In this document: positions 11,463-23,500 of the stretch, piece by piece | Layout of the letters: the number at the start of each line of letters is the position of its first letter | Numbering within the stretch: position 1 is the stretch's first letter | Origin: Zychaea mexicana | Taxonomy: Eukaryota > Mucoromycota > Mucoromycetes > Mucorales > Lichtheimiaceae | Length of the DNA stretch: 64,000 nt | Reading direction: 5' to 3' | NCBI RefSeq assembly: GCF_025766255.1 | Contig: NW_026516727.1 | Coordinates: 186,001-250,000 of the forward strand | The notes under the pieces: generated by a model | Told to the model about the DNA's origin: nothing | The model's input: only the letters and a program-made list of their open reading frames with translations | The model's database searches: none | Made by a program: the position numbers and the translations under genes

Positions 11463-13837
11463 CAGGAAGGAAAACTGTTCGTCGCAGTCGATGGCAACAT
11501 GCAATTGCGACGACGCAAAGCACATGCAAATGACACAAAAAAAGCTGAAGCAGCGACGTTTTTCTCGGCTGATAAGATGCATGACGTTTACGAAAAGCAT
11601 GAAGTCACCAATGCCGTCAATAAGCGTTGCGAGAGTGAGCTCAAAGCTGTTACGTCCGTTTCTGCTGCTGTCGAGAAGTTCTATGAAAGTGGAATAGTAG
11701 GCTGTGTATGCGGCAGACACAATGTTCCACTTCAGTTTACGAATATATTTGCTTCTGGTGAAAAGTAATTTTAATACTTTTTACATGCATGCAGTCTATA
11801 ATCCCTAGCGTATAATATGCACTTACATGTTGAGCTTTGTATAGGTACAAATATGCTCTATCTGTGCTTTCTGTTGCCACTAAGGGATACAAAGATGTCA
11901 ATATTTTGTATGATTTTGGTTGTCGCTTTGAACCATCATTTAAGGTACTTTGCCGTGTCTAAGAATATCATCGCATCCGGTAAACAAATTGATCTTTAAT
12001 TACTTATGCACCATTAAAAAGCATTTCCCAATTTTGCTCAAGCTGGATCAAAGATGGCCGTCTCCGTTTTCCATGCATACGCCCATTCAATGTCTTGCCA
12101 GGTCGATTATCATCCACGATTCATAAGCGGCTTTGTACTGACAGATGGAGAAGGACTTGAGCGTCTTTGGTCCTACCTTGGAGGATTTGTCTCAATGACT
12201 AGACAAATGAGCGCCAAGAGACGTCTGTTCTTTTTTTAGCATGCGATTGGTCATTCGAAAGCCAAGACTATAATCAATATGTGTATGCATGATTTTAAAT
12301 GAAGTTATAAATGATTGCGTGATACTCATAATAGTACCGATAGGTTACGCGCTTAAAAAACGGACGAAAAGGGCAAAGGCAATCATCGAACAAGCGTCTG
12401 CATACTTGCGACACAGAGCTACCCTTGTAGCTTCCGGCGGTACGCCATGCTGGTGGTGGAACGAGGACGGGAAGATAGATGAGCTCAGATTCGAAGAAGA
12501 ATGGAAGACGTACAAAGATACCGTCCATGAAAAATCGAAAGATCGTACTATATTCACTGGTGTCAAACCTCTATCAGTAAAAATACAGTATTATGAAGAA
12601 CTAGAACATTTTTACGCGGTTGAGTGAGTTTACAAAGTGTTTTTGTAGAGTACTGTAAAATACTTAGACAACTAATCCATTCGGAAAACATCATTAGAGC
12701 GGAGCGCATTACTTTATCGAGGGAGCTTCAAGATCCAGATAAATGTGCCAATATGACTATGGCGGAAGCAGGTATGTATAACGATTTCTACTCCCTTTCG
12801 TTTATGCGTATTAAGCTATTGTTATCATCAATAGACGAGAAATTTAGATTGCTTCGAAAGCTCTCAAGAAAGCTCGAGATCGCTGAAGACAATGTTACCA
12901 GAATTGAAAGGGTGCTAAAGCCTGAACGAAGATGGCAGATAAATAGCACAGAATACGCAAGCGCAAAAAAAGCAAAAGCAAAGCGAGAAAAGGAAGATAG
13001 CCTGTATAAACTAAAATCACATATAATCTCGCGTAAGATGGTGTATGATCAGCTGCGTAATCGAGAGGGCAAAATAGGTATTGTATATCTGTTTTTTGAA
13101 GTGTAAAAATGAGAAAGCGCTGCTGATGGATATAATTAATTAATTATGAAACAGGCGAAAGAGTAAGCACGAAAGTTAGAAGCGCAATCAAGAAACTAAG
13201 CACTGCAGCTGAAAAGCAATTGAAGCTATACAATGCTGCTTGCCATCTGTTGTTGGAGCATGAAGTCCAGTGGGAGGATGTCTGTCATCTGGAGACACGA
13301 TTTTGGGAACAGCACCATATAGCAGAAAGCAACGACGTCGACGTTCTCAGAGAGATTATGAACATTAAGCGCGCCGAGGAAGAGCTGATAATGATCGAGG
13401 TTAGTGCTATGGTACTTCATTGAAACTCCATACTGTGATCTCAACTTTCCACTTAGGACGAAGAAAAGAATCTGGAAGCATACGCTGCAGCACGTTATAG
13501 CGCCATTCAAAATGCCATAGAGGCGACGCATGACGATGGGTGGCAAGCTATTCTTGGTGATCTTTTGGAACAAGCTGAACGTCTCCAATGTAATATCAGA
13601 AGCAGCAAACCGCGTACTGTTGGTGAAATTTCACAGATCGACAACGACGAACAATACGGTGACGATGCGGACGATGAATATGACGAAGACGTTTACTTTG
13701 TCCATGCTGAGACATATGAGGATATTGAGAAGGAACATGACGAGCTGATGTACGAGTATATGCCGCCAGTAGATTATACTATGCCTGACAAAGATATTTC
13801 TCTGCCAGATGCAGTACTTTCAGAAGAAACACTATAG
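11463..13837 (+). pseudogene. KDZ (Kyakuja-Dileera-Zisupton) transposase, decayed
   Basis: DDE-type transposase of the KDZ group, which moves large DNA transposons in fungi. Recognisable blocks in order: KLFVAVDGNMQLRR (about 11480, first catalytic region), GYKDVNILYDFGCRFEPSFK (exon 11845-11944, joined to 11764 by a GT-AG intron), FHAYAHSMSCQVDYHPRF and FVLTDGEGLERLWSYL (about 12070-12180), then a charged coiled-coil C-terminal region in several exons (roughly 12350-12610, 12640-13080, 13155-13400, 13458-13837) ending in an acidic tail. Breaks: after splicing, a one-base shift near 12030 is needed to reach the FHAYAH block, and a stop follows RRLFFF at about 12235 before the LKKRTKRAKA block. 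The 5' end is not resolved. The C-terminal half is well kept, so decay may be recent. Alternative splicing could explain part of the frame loss. Confidence 0.75.
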
Positions 13838-14290
13838 AGCCAGCAATGTATATACGCCGTTGTAAATCAAGAGCTCTTTTATAATCCTTATTATGCTTAC
13901 TTATAAATTGTATGTTATTAGACCTGTTATGCGAATATGATTTTTTATTATGTGTAATAAGCACCTATTCTGTTACTTATTTTCTCAATACTGCGTTGAG
14001 CGTTAATCCTCATAATTTAAATCAGATATATATTTATAATACTGTATGCTACCAGAAACTGATGCTCTGGTTGGGGTTCCTGGTTGCTCATTTTCGAAAT
14101 GGAGGACGCAATGTAGTGAGAATTATTCTGAGAAAAAGAAGGGAGAAAGCTGGTGCTATGGTAGGCTGAGCATACTATAATTTCTACGGTGTGCACGGCG
14201 TGACACCACAGAGGCCACAGGGTATGTTCCGTAGAGCTTGTAGAGGCCCGTGCGGTGTCCGAATACGGGCAAATAATTTGGGTCTGGGGT

Positions 14291-14337
14291 GGCTGCGACA
14301 TTACTTTGTGGACTTTGTATTTTTACTACCTGAGGTA
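14291..14337. repeat. Left 47-bp inverted end, copy A
   Basis: Begins GGCTGCGACATTACTTTG and ends TACTACCTGAGGTA. It is matched in reverse complement at 27,439-27,485 with two differences. The outer 15 bases are also the first 15 bases of the Tc1-like element's own terminal repeat, so either the 8-kb unit has these ends itself or two related elements face outward from it. Confidence 0.75.
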
Positions 14338-14465
14338 TTGAAATCTAAGGTAGACTGCGCATCTTGACTATAACCTATTATCTTTTACTGTCATGACATC
14401 TAGCAGTAAAGACTACGAAGCTTGTAATCAGTGTAAGTAAACGTAAAAACTTATATGTTACCCAG

Positions 14466-14778
14466 TGAGCATCATTAATAAATAAAAATCTTTAAAGTTA
14501 ATTTCTTAAAAAGATATATCATTTCGAAATTAAAATTAATTGATTAATTTTTAATTTCTTAAAAAAATAATTATTTTTTTTGGATATGTAATAGTTTTTG
14601 CTAAGACAAAAAATTAAAAATTTTTTTATAGAAAAACAATTATCTGTGAATTCTGCAATACCCAAAATTAAAATTTTGGTTGAGAATTCAGAACCTTTTT
14701 CTTCTTTGAAAAAGAACCATAAAAAGAAGCACTTCGTAAGTTAAGAACTTACGAAATTTTTTAAGGTTCAACAACGCT
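14466..14778. mobile_element. 313-bp AT-rich insertion (MITE-like), copy A
   Basis: Present in A and C, absent from B, where the uninterrupted site reads CCCAGTAACC. Flanked by CAG at 14463-14465 and 14779-14781, a 3-bp duplication of the CWG kind known for some Harbinger-type elements. Ends read TGAGC...GCT(CA). It contains an internal hairpin with arms TTCGTAAGTT/AACTTACGAA. It sits in the putative first intron of the passenger gene. Confidence 0.7.
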
Positions 14779-16059
14779 CAGTAACCTTGTTGCTGACTCA
14801 AGTTATTCATAGTGATAGAAAATTATCTTAACAACGATGCTGAACCTACTCTGGAAAGGTTCCTAAATGACAATGAAAAAGTATTGTTGCCATAACAAAG
14901 TTGGGTGAAGATATTAAAAGCAACTGGACCAATCGCTATATCAGACACACAAGGCTTAAAAACATCGCACACGTGAGTATATCAATGCACTATTATGTAT
15001 AGCTTGATATATATCTCCAATACCAAAGCTATATTTTTTTTGTAGGTCATTGGCAAGCCAGATTGGGACAAATTGCTTTTAGCTGCAGTCAAAGTAAGTA
15101 TGATACTTGTAATGGCAACAAAGTAAAGTTACCATATTAACGTCATATCTACTAGAAATTCGATACTGGTCCTCACCCCGTCCCACAACAACAAAAACCA
15201 CCACCATCAATAGCATCACCTTCAGCACCTTCAAAATCATCGAAAAAGCCAATCACAGCAGCTATGGTCGACAAGTACTTTGAGCCTTTGGTTGATGATA
15301 AAAAATGGACATTGAGTACAGGCAAAGTAGTTGAAGACACCATGAAAAAGTACACAGTTACCTGCAACTTTGAACAGTAAGTAGTGAGCCCAATATCTAG
15401 GCATGCTGATTTTTGTCTCCATGTTTCATATTAATTATTTTTGCATATACAGTCCCATACACTCATTGATTTTAGATATTGATGATAAAATGTGGGTCAA
15501 GGATGGGTATTTCACCGAACAAGAAATGAGAGAAATCAAGGATGCTCGTTGCCCAAAAGATCCAGAATTACCAACTCACATTGCTGAATACCTGAAAGGT
15601 TATGCTGGAAACGTAAGTATAGTCATGTAAAGAAACAAAACGTAAAATAAAAAAGACATGGCAGTACTAACAAATTTTGTGTTATTAGAAGGATCTTGAA
15701 TCAATCTTTGACCATGCCAATCATCGTCTATTCCATCCCAAACGAGAATCGGATTTATTTTGGATTCATCAAGCTTTTGTAAAAACATTGAATCTGTTTT
15801 ACAGCAACTATCTTCCAATAACAGATCATAGCGAAACTGACATCCTCAATCGTGTCTGGGGAATAGTACAAGAGTGTTTTGATGTGTCACATTTATAAGT
15901 GAGAGGGTAAGTTTGATTTTGATGCAGCCAGCATCCTCAATATTGGAACGAATTTTCTTCCTTGAATTTTGGAAACAGATTTGCTGACATTTTACCATAA
16001 CGAACAGTGGTGAAAAGACAAGTAGTGCATCAGGTGAAGCAAAGAATGCCTCCCGCTCT

Positions 16060-17966
16060 GGGGGACATCTAACTGCAATTAGATATTAGATAATACTATT
16101 GGCTGTAAGAAATCTATTGGGTGTAAAAATCCAAATTGTACAAAAAATTGAATTTTGTGTATATATAAAAATAATTGGTAAGAAAGGAATGCCAGGTATG
16201 AATTCACATTATATTATATACTAGTTGAAGAAAATATTGTAAATAGTAGAGTATGCAATTTTATAATATACCAAGATTATACTTATTGATATATTCCTTT
16301 AATAAATCCTTTTGATTAAATTTATCAATTGATAACCAACTGTTATCATCAGCACTCTATCCAACCCATTTTACCTCAAACAAATATGTACCATTTTCAG
16401 TTTTATGCCTAATAATCTCTTCTATTTCATATGATGCCATTGCTTGTTGTTTCCCTTTATTTCGCTTTCTTTTTTTACTACGCTCATTAAATCTTGGAAC
16501 ATCCACATTATCACTATTACTCTGATTTGAATTATTATCAGATTCATTATCAACAATCATTTCTTCATTTGATATAGCCATATTAAGCAGGTCATTTTGC
16601 AATCTAATCATTTTATCCAGTTTATCTTTATTTTGTTTATCATTGCTGACCACTATATCAATTAGTTTATGCTCTACTGGAAAATTAAAATCATTACTGT
16701 GTCACAGTTTATGGTGTGGTAAAATAGGAATATTGAACATTTCTACACATTTGGTAATATTTTTTAAAAAACAAGCTACACGAAATTGCAGATTATAGTA
16801 TTTTATGTTATCCATTTTAACAACTGACTTGTTATTATTGAATCGGCAGAATTTATTCCCAATTTCTGAAAATTAATTCTCAACTTTTGTCCTAAAACTT
16901 CCAAATGTCTTATTAAAATGATCCTCAGTAATCGTTAAGGGCTCATTTACATTTTTACGTATAGGGTATACAAAATTATCATGGCTAAAGTTATAGCCTT
17001 TTTCATTAGCAAGCTCTGTAAATTGTGTGATAAACAAAGTATATCCACCATCAACTGCCATTATGTCATTCTCATGCATATATTTAAATAATTTCATGTT
17101 TAAAAACATGCTACCATCTGAGCTATCAGAACAAAAGTCACTTTTAGAAGTATAAATAATCATATCATTCATATCACTAACAAATTGGGTACATATTCCA
17201 TTCTTCCTAAATTTATAAGAATACATTCTTTGAAAGTGGTCAATTTCAGTATCTACATAGTTAATTCTTGAATCATGACCATCCAATACAAATGTTACAT
17301 GTTTAAATAAGTCGGGATTATGCTTTCTAGCAGATAGAATACGTAATTTGATAGATGAAAACATGTTATTCATTGAATCATTTACTATTTTGTTGATTCG
17401 TTTGTAGTTGTCCTCATCCATCCAAAACTTTTCATAAAATGTATAAAATGTGCTATGTGGTAAGTATTTTTCAAATTTTTCACCACATACTCCAGAGACT
17501 AAATGATATAATAAAAACAATCCTTTTTCAATTTCAAAGTAAGGTCCGGGATATTCCTTGTTTGTATATAAAACTACTAGAAAATAAAATACAGCAACAT
17601 TACTTAATTTATGTAACAATTCATCCTTAAAAATTCTTTGAATTTAATATGTTTCAAATCAGTTCTATGTTTATATTTATTATGTACAGTAGGCCAATTC
17701 CATTCTAGGAATTGCCAATAATTGGCAATAATTGAGTTTACTTCATTTGTAATCAGTGGTGTATAGTTTGTTGTATCCATTGGGTCGTTCTTTGTTTATA
17801 TTATGGATTTTCAATTTTTATAATCATTGAATACATGATTTTGGTCACATGATGTCATAAAATTGATAAAATATCAAAATGGATGATATAATTTAATATG
17901 GCAGCAAGCAATTTATTAGATTTATCAAAAACTATTGTAAATTTATAGCCAATTTGGTACTGCACA
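16060..17966 (-). mobile_element. Chromodomain-DDE transposon nested in the passenger gene, copy A
   Basis: Bounded by the 9-bp duplication TCCCGCTCT at 16051-16059 and 17967-17975. Removing the element and one duplication leaves the passenger gene in frame (ASRS followed by LSGEES). A TTGGCTRTAAA motif recurs near both ends as an imperfect subterminal inverted repeat; the extreme ends do not match well. The same insertion, at the same site, is in copies B and C, so it predates the spread of the unit. Confidence 0.8.
16261..17780 (-). pseudogene. DDE transposase with C-terminal chromodomain, copy A
   Basis: Reads from MDTTNYTPLITNEV at 17780. A one-base shift near 17628 leads into KDELLHKLSNVAVFYF. 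Candidate catalytic residues are in VLDGHDSRI, DIMAVDGGYTLF and EDHFNKTFGSFRTKVE, which resembles the DDE_Tnp_4 group. The chromodomain follows in the same frame: YEIEEIIRHKTENGTYLFEV, KWVG, stop, SADDNSWLSIDKFNQKDLL, ending at TAA 16261-16263. Three in-frame stops break it: TAA just after KVEN (about 16870), TGA after ILPHHKL (about 16705) and TAG inside the chromodomain, where relatives have Tyr. All three recur in copies B and C. Chromodomains on integrases and transposases are thought to steer insertion to marked chromatin; that role here is inference. Confidence 0.75.
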
Positions 17967-19021
17967 TCCCGCTCTCTCTCCGGTGAAGAATCGATCAACA
18001 AAAAAACCATTGGGAAAAAAGTCGATCTACTGTTCAAGGCTGGATCAAATGAGTACGGCTGCGCTGAAGCGGGAAAACAAATGGAAAACGATACTACCAA
18101 AGAATTATCAGAAAGTCGATTCATTTGCCCAAAAACATTACAAGATATGTTGATGAAACTCAGGGAAGTCCAACCAAAAAGAATTCATGATCTTGTTACA
18201 GTTGGTTTCATATTCTCTGGTATGTCAATAAGCATGTTAATTAATGTCGCTATAATGGTAATCATAATGATAATAACCAATGACTTTTCTAATAGGTTTA
18301 CGAGCAAAGTTTCTCGGGATGACGTGTCCTAAAGGTTATGTTTGTATACTAGAAACGCTTGGTCCTTTATCATTTCCTGAATCCAAATCCAATCTTGTTG
18401 CCAGACTCACCAGCATTCTCATCCTTGTTTGGAGAATGAAGAAGTTGTTGAAGGACACAAGGGATATCGTTAATGATGAAGAGATTTTTGTACCGACAAG
18501 GGAAAATCGTACCAGAAAGCCACCTATTGATTTCGCTTTCCATTTTGAGAACCATGTGTCGCCAAAGAAAAGAAAAACATCAACCACCAGTAGCAGTAGT
18601 AATCTTGATACAACAGACAACAATAGTGAAGCTTGAACGTTTCAACAGATACATACACAACATGACACGACACATATACACAATCGAGATCACCTATCAC
18701 CTATCACCTATCAAATATCACATATGCATAGCACTTTAAAACCCATTTTCCAATTTCTAGTTATACCTAAATCACTATTGCACATATTCTTACCCACAAT
18801 TTCCTGTATATGTACAACATCGTGATTTCACCATCTTTTCTTTTATTTCTATATCATTTATCAAAGCTCTTGAACCTCATATTATAAAACATGTCAACGT
18901 AAGTTTTTTTTATAGTCCACATGTTGTGTTCCAGACTCCACCATCTGTACTCACACAAAATGTATAGTTTTAACGGGTTACTGGAATGGATAAGAAAACG
19001 CATGCTTTGCGTTGACACTGA

Positions 19022-19059
19022 CAATGCCATAGTTGGCGTAGTCGAGGACGAGGATGTGG
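19022..19059. repeat. Left arm of 38-bp perfect inverted repeat, copy A
   Basis: CAATGCCATAGTTGGCGTAG... at 19022-19059 is the exact reverse complement of 24740-24777. In copy C the arms are only 138 bp apart (42684-42721 and 42860-42897), and copy B keeps them at 29713-29750 and 29889-29926. In copy A the LINE has landed in the loop. Confidence 0.85.
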
Positions 19060-19129
19060 TGTTGGCTCCCAAAGCCGCGCTTTTTATTCTCAGTTTTTCT
19101 TCTATGTATCTTCACATCTTGCAAAACTC

Positions 19130-20533
19130 ATGGCTCTTCCCGCTAAAGATCTAGATTCGCCACTTCCGGCGAATCAAACCGACCACACCTCTACTACATC
19201 TCAACCTCCACCCTCTGCTGCTACCTCACCCTCACCCTCCACGTCTAAAGGCAAACAGACCAATGTCTCCTTCCGATCATATGCGCAAGCGACTAAAGGT
19301 CAACGCATTACTACTCTTGGCCAAGTAACTGGTTCTGAATACCTTACCAATACGACTTCCGCCAACAACTCGACCGATGATACTGCTCAAGCACTAACGA
19401 GTCAGCCTCTTTTTCGACGAGGGTCTGAAGAATTCAGCATCTTTTACGATGTTACTGGTGACAAATTAGGTCCCAAAGCTTTTTTCGATGCCGCTAGGGC
19501 ACGATTCCCCACTGGCGTTGGCCTTGGTAGACTAACGCATCGTGATAAAGGCCGTGTTCTTGTCGAAATTATTTTGAACTCTGAACAATCGTGTACCCAA
19601 GCTTGTGAAACCCCTCTTCAGGTTACAGACGAGGTGTCGTACACTGCTACTCGTTCGCTTCCACCGGATAACGAAGTATTCCGGGTCACTTTGGACAAAC
19701 TCCCGATAATCCCACTCGTCGATCTGGAAAAAGGGCTACGATCTTGCCTATCGCAATACGGTCGCATCCTACATCTCGGCTTGTATGACGACGTCAATGG
19801 TGGGTGGTTCTGTGGTCGTGGTTTTGCGGTTTTGTGTAAACTCCCTACGGACGATTTTGCCCCCCTGACACACCGCATGGCTTCTTGTTTCTCTGCCGGA
19901 AACACGGTTCGTAGCTTCCTTGCAACATGGGCGGATATGGGAGTATATTGTCGTTATTGCCATGATACCACCCACAGTATCAGTCGTTGTCCAGACCGAC
20001 CGACCCACGTGTGTTTCAATTGTGAGCGTCCGGGTCACCTCCAACGCAATTGCCCCGAGCCTGCAAATCCTTATAAACATACAAAAAAAGCCAACACCGG
20101 CACCAAGGTGGAGCCCAAAACGTTTACGTTTAATGCAGCCCCTGGTACAAGCAAGTCCGCGGAAACGATGCTCCCTACCGCGCGTAAATCAATTAAACGC
20201 AGGAGAGCTGGCAGTAAACCGTCGCAACCATTATTTATCAACGCGACCAGTAAGACGAATTTTGCCGCCCCGGTTGATAACAAGACAGAACCTCCCGTTC
20301 AAGACCAACAATCGAGCAAAACCGAAGTCAACAAGGCATCGAATGAGGGTGAGCAATCCCTGGTAGTTCCAGCGACAAAACCAGCAAGTACGCAATCCGC
20401 TGAGGCCGACCCAGAGCACCCTATTTCCAGTCACCAAAGGGACGAAGACGCAGATATGGCCTCCGGAGATGAAGAACCTGATGACTCTGGTGGTTCCGCT
20501 GAGGACTCAACCGGACGCAGCCACTCCAAATAG
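19130..20533 (+). CDS. LINE ORF1 protein (nucleic-acid binding, CCHC)
   Basis: 467 residues, unbroken. ORF1 proteins coat the element RNA and act as chaperones during target-primed reverse transcription. Residues 1-60 are Ser/Thr/Pro-rich and probably disordered. A folded middle (about 100-265) resembles the RRM-like region of fungal LINE ORF1 proteins: FRVTLDKLPIIPLVDLEKGL and GRILHLGLYDD can be read as RNP-type strands. Two adjacent zinc knuckles follow: CRYCHDTTHSISRC and CFNCERPGHLQRNC. The C-terminus is basic (SIKRRRAGSK) and then acidic (DEDADMASGDEEPDD). Its stop lies 34 bases before the ORF2 start, so ORF2 would need re-initiation or a similar mechanism. ORF1 is intact although ORF2 is not. 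Confidence 0.9.
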   Translation: MALPAKDLDSPLPANQTDHTSTTSQPPPSAATSPSPSTSKGKQTNVSFRSYAQATKGQRITTLGQVTGSEYLTNTTSANNSTDDTAQALTSQPLFRRGSEEFSIFYDVTGDKLGPKAFFDAARARFPTGVGLGRLTHRDKGRVLVEIILNSEQSCTQACETPLQVTDEVSYTATRSLPPDNEVFRVTLDKLPIIPLVDLEKGLRSCLSQYGRILHLGLYDDVNGGWFCGRGFAVLCKLPTDDFAPLTHRMASCFSAGNTVRSFLATWADMGVYCRYCHDTTHSISRCPDRPTHVCFNCERPGHLQRNCPEPANPYKHTKKANTGTKVEPKTFTFNAAPGTSKSAETMLPTARKSIKRRRAGSKPSQPLFINATSKTNFAAPVDNKTEPPVQDQQSSKTEVNKASNEGEQSLVVPATKPASTQSAEADPEHPISSHQRDEDADMASGDEEPDDSGGSAEDSTGRSHSK

Positions 20534-20567
20534 GAGGGCTGCCTCTTAATTTAACAACAACTTAACC

Positions 20568-23500
20568 ATGATTAAGTTCGCATCACTTAATTGCCGCCGC
20601 CTGACTAAGGTAGGTGGCTCAAAACAAACACAACAAAAAAAACAACAACATTATATTCGATACCTCCATTCTATGCACTTTGATATATTGGCACTCCAGG
20701 ATACAAAATTTCCTAGTGAAGATGCTGAGCAACGTATTACTAACCAATTTCAGGCTAATCAATGTTACTGGTCCACCTTTTGTGGTCTTGTATCCTTTTC
20801 TCCTCAAATTCTCCTTACCCCACTCTTCTCCTCTCGGGATGGACGGGCCCTCTGGGTTACGATATCCCATGTCAATTCGTCTTTTGAACCGTTTCATGTC
20901 CTCAACATATATGCTCCTGCAGAGCGTCACTCTCGACACACATTTTTTCACAACCTTCTAGCCATCTTTAATCTTGACTCTTTTTCACTACCACTTCAGC
21001 GATGTGTTCTCGTTGGCAATTTCAATTATTCTTACTCTCGCTCTGATTCTTCTTATCTTAGTGCTCCTAATGAATGGATCTCCTTTCTTTCTTCTACCTT
21101 TTTCAATCTTATGCAGCCCCCCAATGACAATATATCCCCTCCTATCACCTTTAAATCTCAGAGTGGTCATTCATGCATTGATTACATTTTCTCTTCCCCC
21201 GACCTGTACCCTATCTTTTCTCTGCCAACCATTGAGTTTATAGACTATCAATGGAGTGATCACGCTATAGTATGCAGTAATATGCGTCTCACTATATCCT
21301 CCGGCAAAGGTGTGTGGCGAGCGAATCCGCTACTATGTCGTTCTGAGACCTTCAAGCAAACCTTGTATCACGATCTAGAGTCCTTATGCGAATCGTTTTC
21401 ACCTACTCTTTCCCCTCAAGAGCAGTGGGATCAGGTGAAATATCAAGTCAAACTCACATGTCAAAAACTAGGAAGGAAACAGGCGTCCCGTCGACGTCAA
21501 GAGATCAAGCAGCTACAGCGGCAGCGTAACAATCTACTCTCGCGTCCAGATGGTGCACATCGAAACGCGAGTCAGGTGCTTAGTATTGAAGCAGAAATCA
21601 CTCGTCTGCAACAAGAAGCAATGGATATACTCGCACTCCGAGCATCGAGCAACTGGCGGGAAGATGGCGAGAAATCGGCAGGATATCTGAAACGCTCCAT
21701 TCAGGCGCGCACTACACAACGAGCCATTCCGCCCCTTCAACATCCTTCCACCGGTATTGTAGACTCCTCCATATCTCACCTCCATGAATCTGTTTGCGCA
21801 TTCTACAGTCATCTGTACACTCCTACCCCTGTCTCTAGTACAGCCGTCGATGATTTATTATCCCATCTTCCCGCTTCATGTGTTTTGTCGCCTATTGCCC
21901 GCAACAGTTTAACTGCACCCATTACCCTGACTGAAATACTAACCCCAGCAGAAAGATGCCCCAAACAAAGCAGTCCTGGCTTAGATGGCATTCCGTACCA
22001 AATCCTATTGACCGTCCTCCAACATCCTCGCATGCAAGCTTTAGCGTGTCAAGTATATAATGATGCTCTTAACCATGGTCAGTTTCCTCAATCATGGATG
22101 CAAACCTGTATATGCTTGCTCCCCAAAAAAGGGGATCTGTCTTCATTAGCCAACTAGCGCCCCATCTCCCTCATTAACACTGATGCAAAGATCTTTACCC
22201 GCATTTTGAATAATCATATGATATTAGTTGCTGCTAATCTTGTCAATAATTTTCAAACAGGTTTTGTCCATGGAAGATATATAGCGGATAATGGCATGCT
22301 GGTCCGATTGATTATGGACCACGCGCAAAAACACGAAATCCACTCGGTCGGCCTGCTAATTGATGAAGAAAAAGCGTATGATCGAATTCATCCCGAGTAC
22401 CTTCGTCGCGTTCTTTTACATTGGGGTTTCCCGGACAGTCTAGTAGTTTGTATTATGCAATTATTTTTTGGCACGCGGATATCTGTTAATGTCAATGGTC
22501 ATCTATCCCCTACCATACTACAACAACGCGGTGTTCGCCAAGGCGACCCGTTGTCCCCATTACTGTTTAACCTTGCTATTGAACCCTTGCTACAGCGCAT
22601 CTTGCATGACCCTGCAATACAAGGATACTCGATACCCAGTTCAATCCCCGGGTTTCAAGGTCCTTCAGCTGCCAAGGTGCTCGCGTACGCTGATGATGTG
22701 CTGGTATTCCTTCACAACGAGGAAGACTTGCGACGTTGTCTGATCCATTTTGAAACATACGCTGCTGCTTCGAACGCACAGGTTAATTACCACAAGACCC
22801 ATGCTATCTCTTTATCGGGCTCTGCCTCATCTACCTGGGCTAACATACTGGAAAGTCATGGTATTCGCTCTTGGCACGACAAGACCTCTCAGCAAGCTCT
22901 GGTTTACCTCGGCTATCCTCTGTATACATCCACTCAACAACGCGATCTCTTTGGTCACCAACTTCTGGCGAAAATCAAAGCTGGGTGTGCACTTCATTCG
23001 CAACGGAACTTATCTGTGCGTGGTCGAGCCACTGTTCTCAATGTTCTTCTCCTTTCCTCATTATGGCATGTTCTCCGCCTAATCCCCTTCCCTAAATCTT
23101 TTTTTACTTCATTACGTTCCATCTGCTATTCTTTCATTAACCAGAATATGTTTCCCAAAATTTCATACGATACCTTCTTACTTCCCCGAGATCAAGGTGG
23201 CCTAGCTATCCTCGACCCTTCAATTCAGCAGCTCAGTCTGCAGTATCGCTGGCTTCTGCCCCTTGTTTATCAACCCCATCGATATTACTCCTTTGTACAA
23301 CCTTGGCTTCTATCTCTTCTTAACTCACTCTGTCACCCTCATGACCGCTTATTGTGCCTTTTCTTTCCATCTCTTCGCCCTTCTTCCTTTTCTGTATCCA
23401 CTTCTCTATGGGGCTTATTGTGCCGTGCACTGGATGCATGTCCCAAAGACCCAGCTCTTTTTCGACCCTCCTTAGATTTAATTCTGTCATTTCCTTTGGA

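Larger units (their letters stand above)
14393..18636 (+). pseudogene. Passenger gene of the composite unit, copy A (unknown function, interrupted)
   Basis: Multi-exon gene of a family I associate, from memory, with repeated hypothetical proteins in Mucorales. The putative start MTSSSKDYEACNQ is followed by a GTAAGT donor at 14433. Later exons carry ENYLNNDAEPTLERF, KLGEDIKSNWTNRYIRHTRL, GKPDWDKLLLAAVK, a Pro/Ser linker, MVDKYFEPLVDDKKW, DKMWVKDGYFTEQEMREIKD, HRLFHPKRESDLFW and GEKTSSASGEAKNASRS (to 16059). A 1.9-kb transposon lies here. The gene resumes in the same frame at 17967 with SRSLSGEESINKKTIGKKVD, then NEYGCAEAGK and, after an intron (GT at 18221-18222), LRAKFLGMTCPKGYVCILET and LTSILILVWRMKKLLKDT. 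The D...EAGK arrangement only loosely recalls nuclease cores. Lesions: a shift near 14875 shared by all copies, the 313-bp insertion in the first intron, and a TAA at 15896-15898 private to copy A. Confidence 0.65.

Noticed and set aside
11201..11536. Minus-strand ORF with a CxxC...GH...C zinc-knuckle-like pattern
   Set aside because: It overlaps the antisense of the KDZ transposase start and has no further domain. It could be a remnant of another element but is too weak to annotate.
14017..14301. 94-codon minus-strand ORF at the left flank of the unit (also at 37297)
   Set aside because: Kept only because the flank is duplicated; no protein features. Treated as part of the repeat.
17439..18332. 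Short ORFs antisense to the transposase or across passenger-gene introns
   Set aside because: Shadows of the transposon and passenger gene, repeated only because the unit is repeated.
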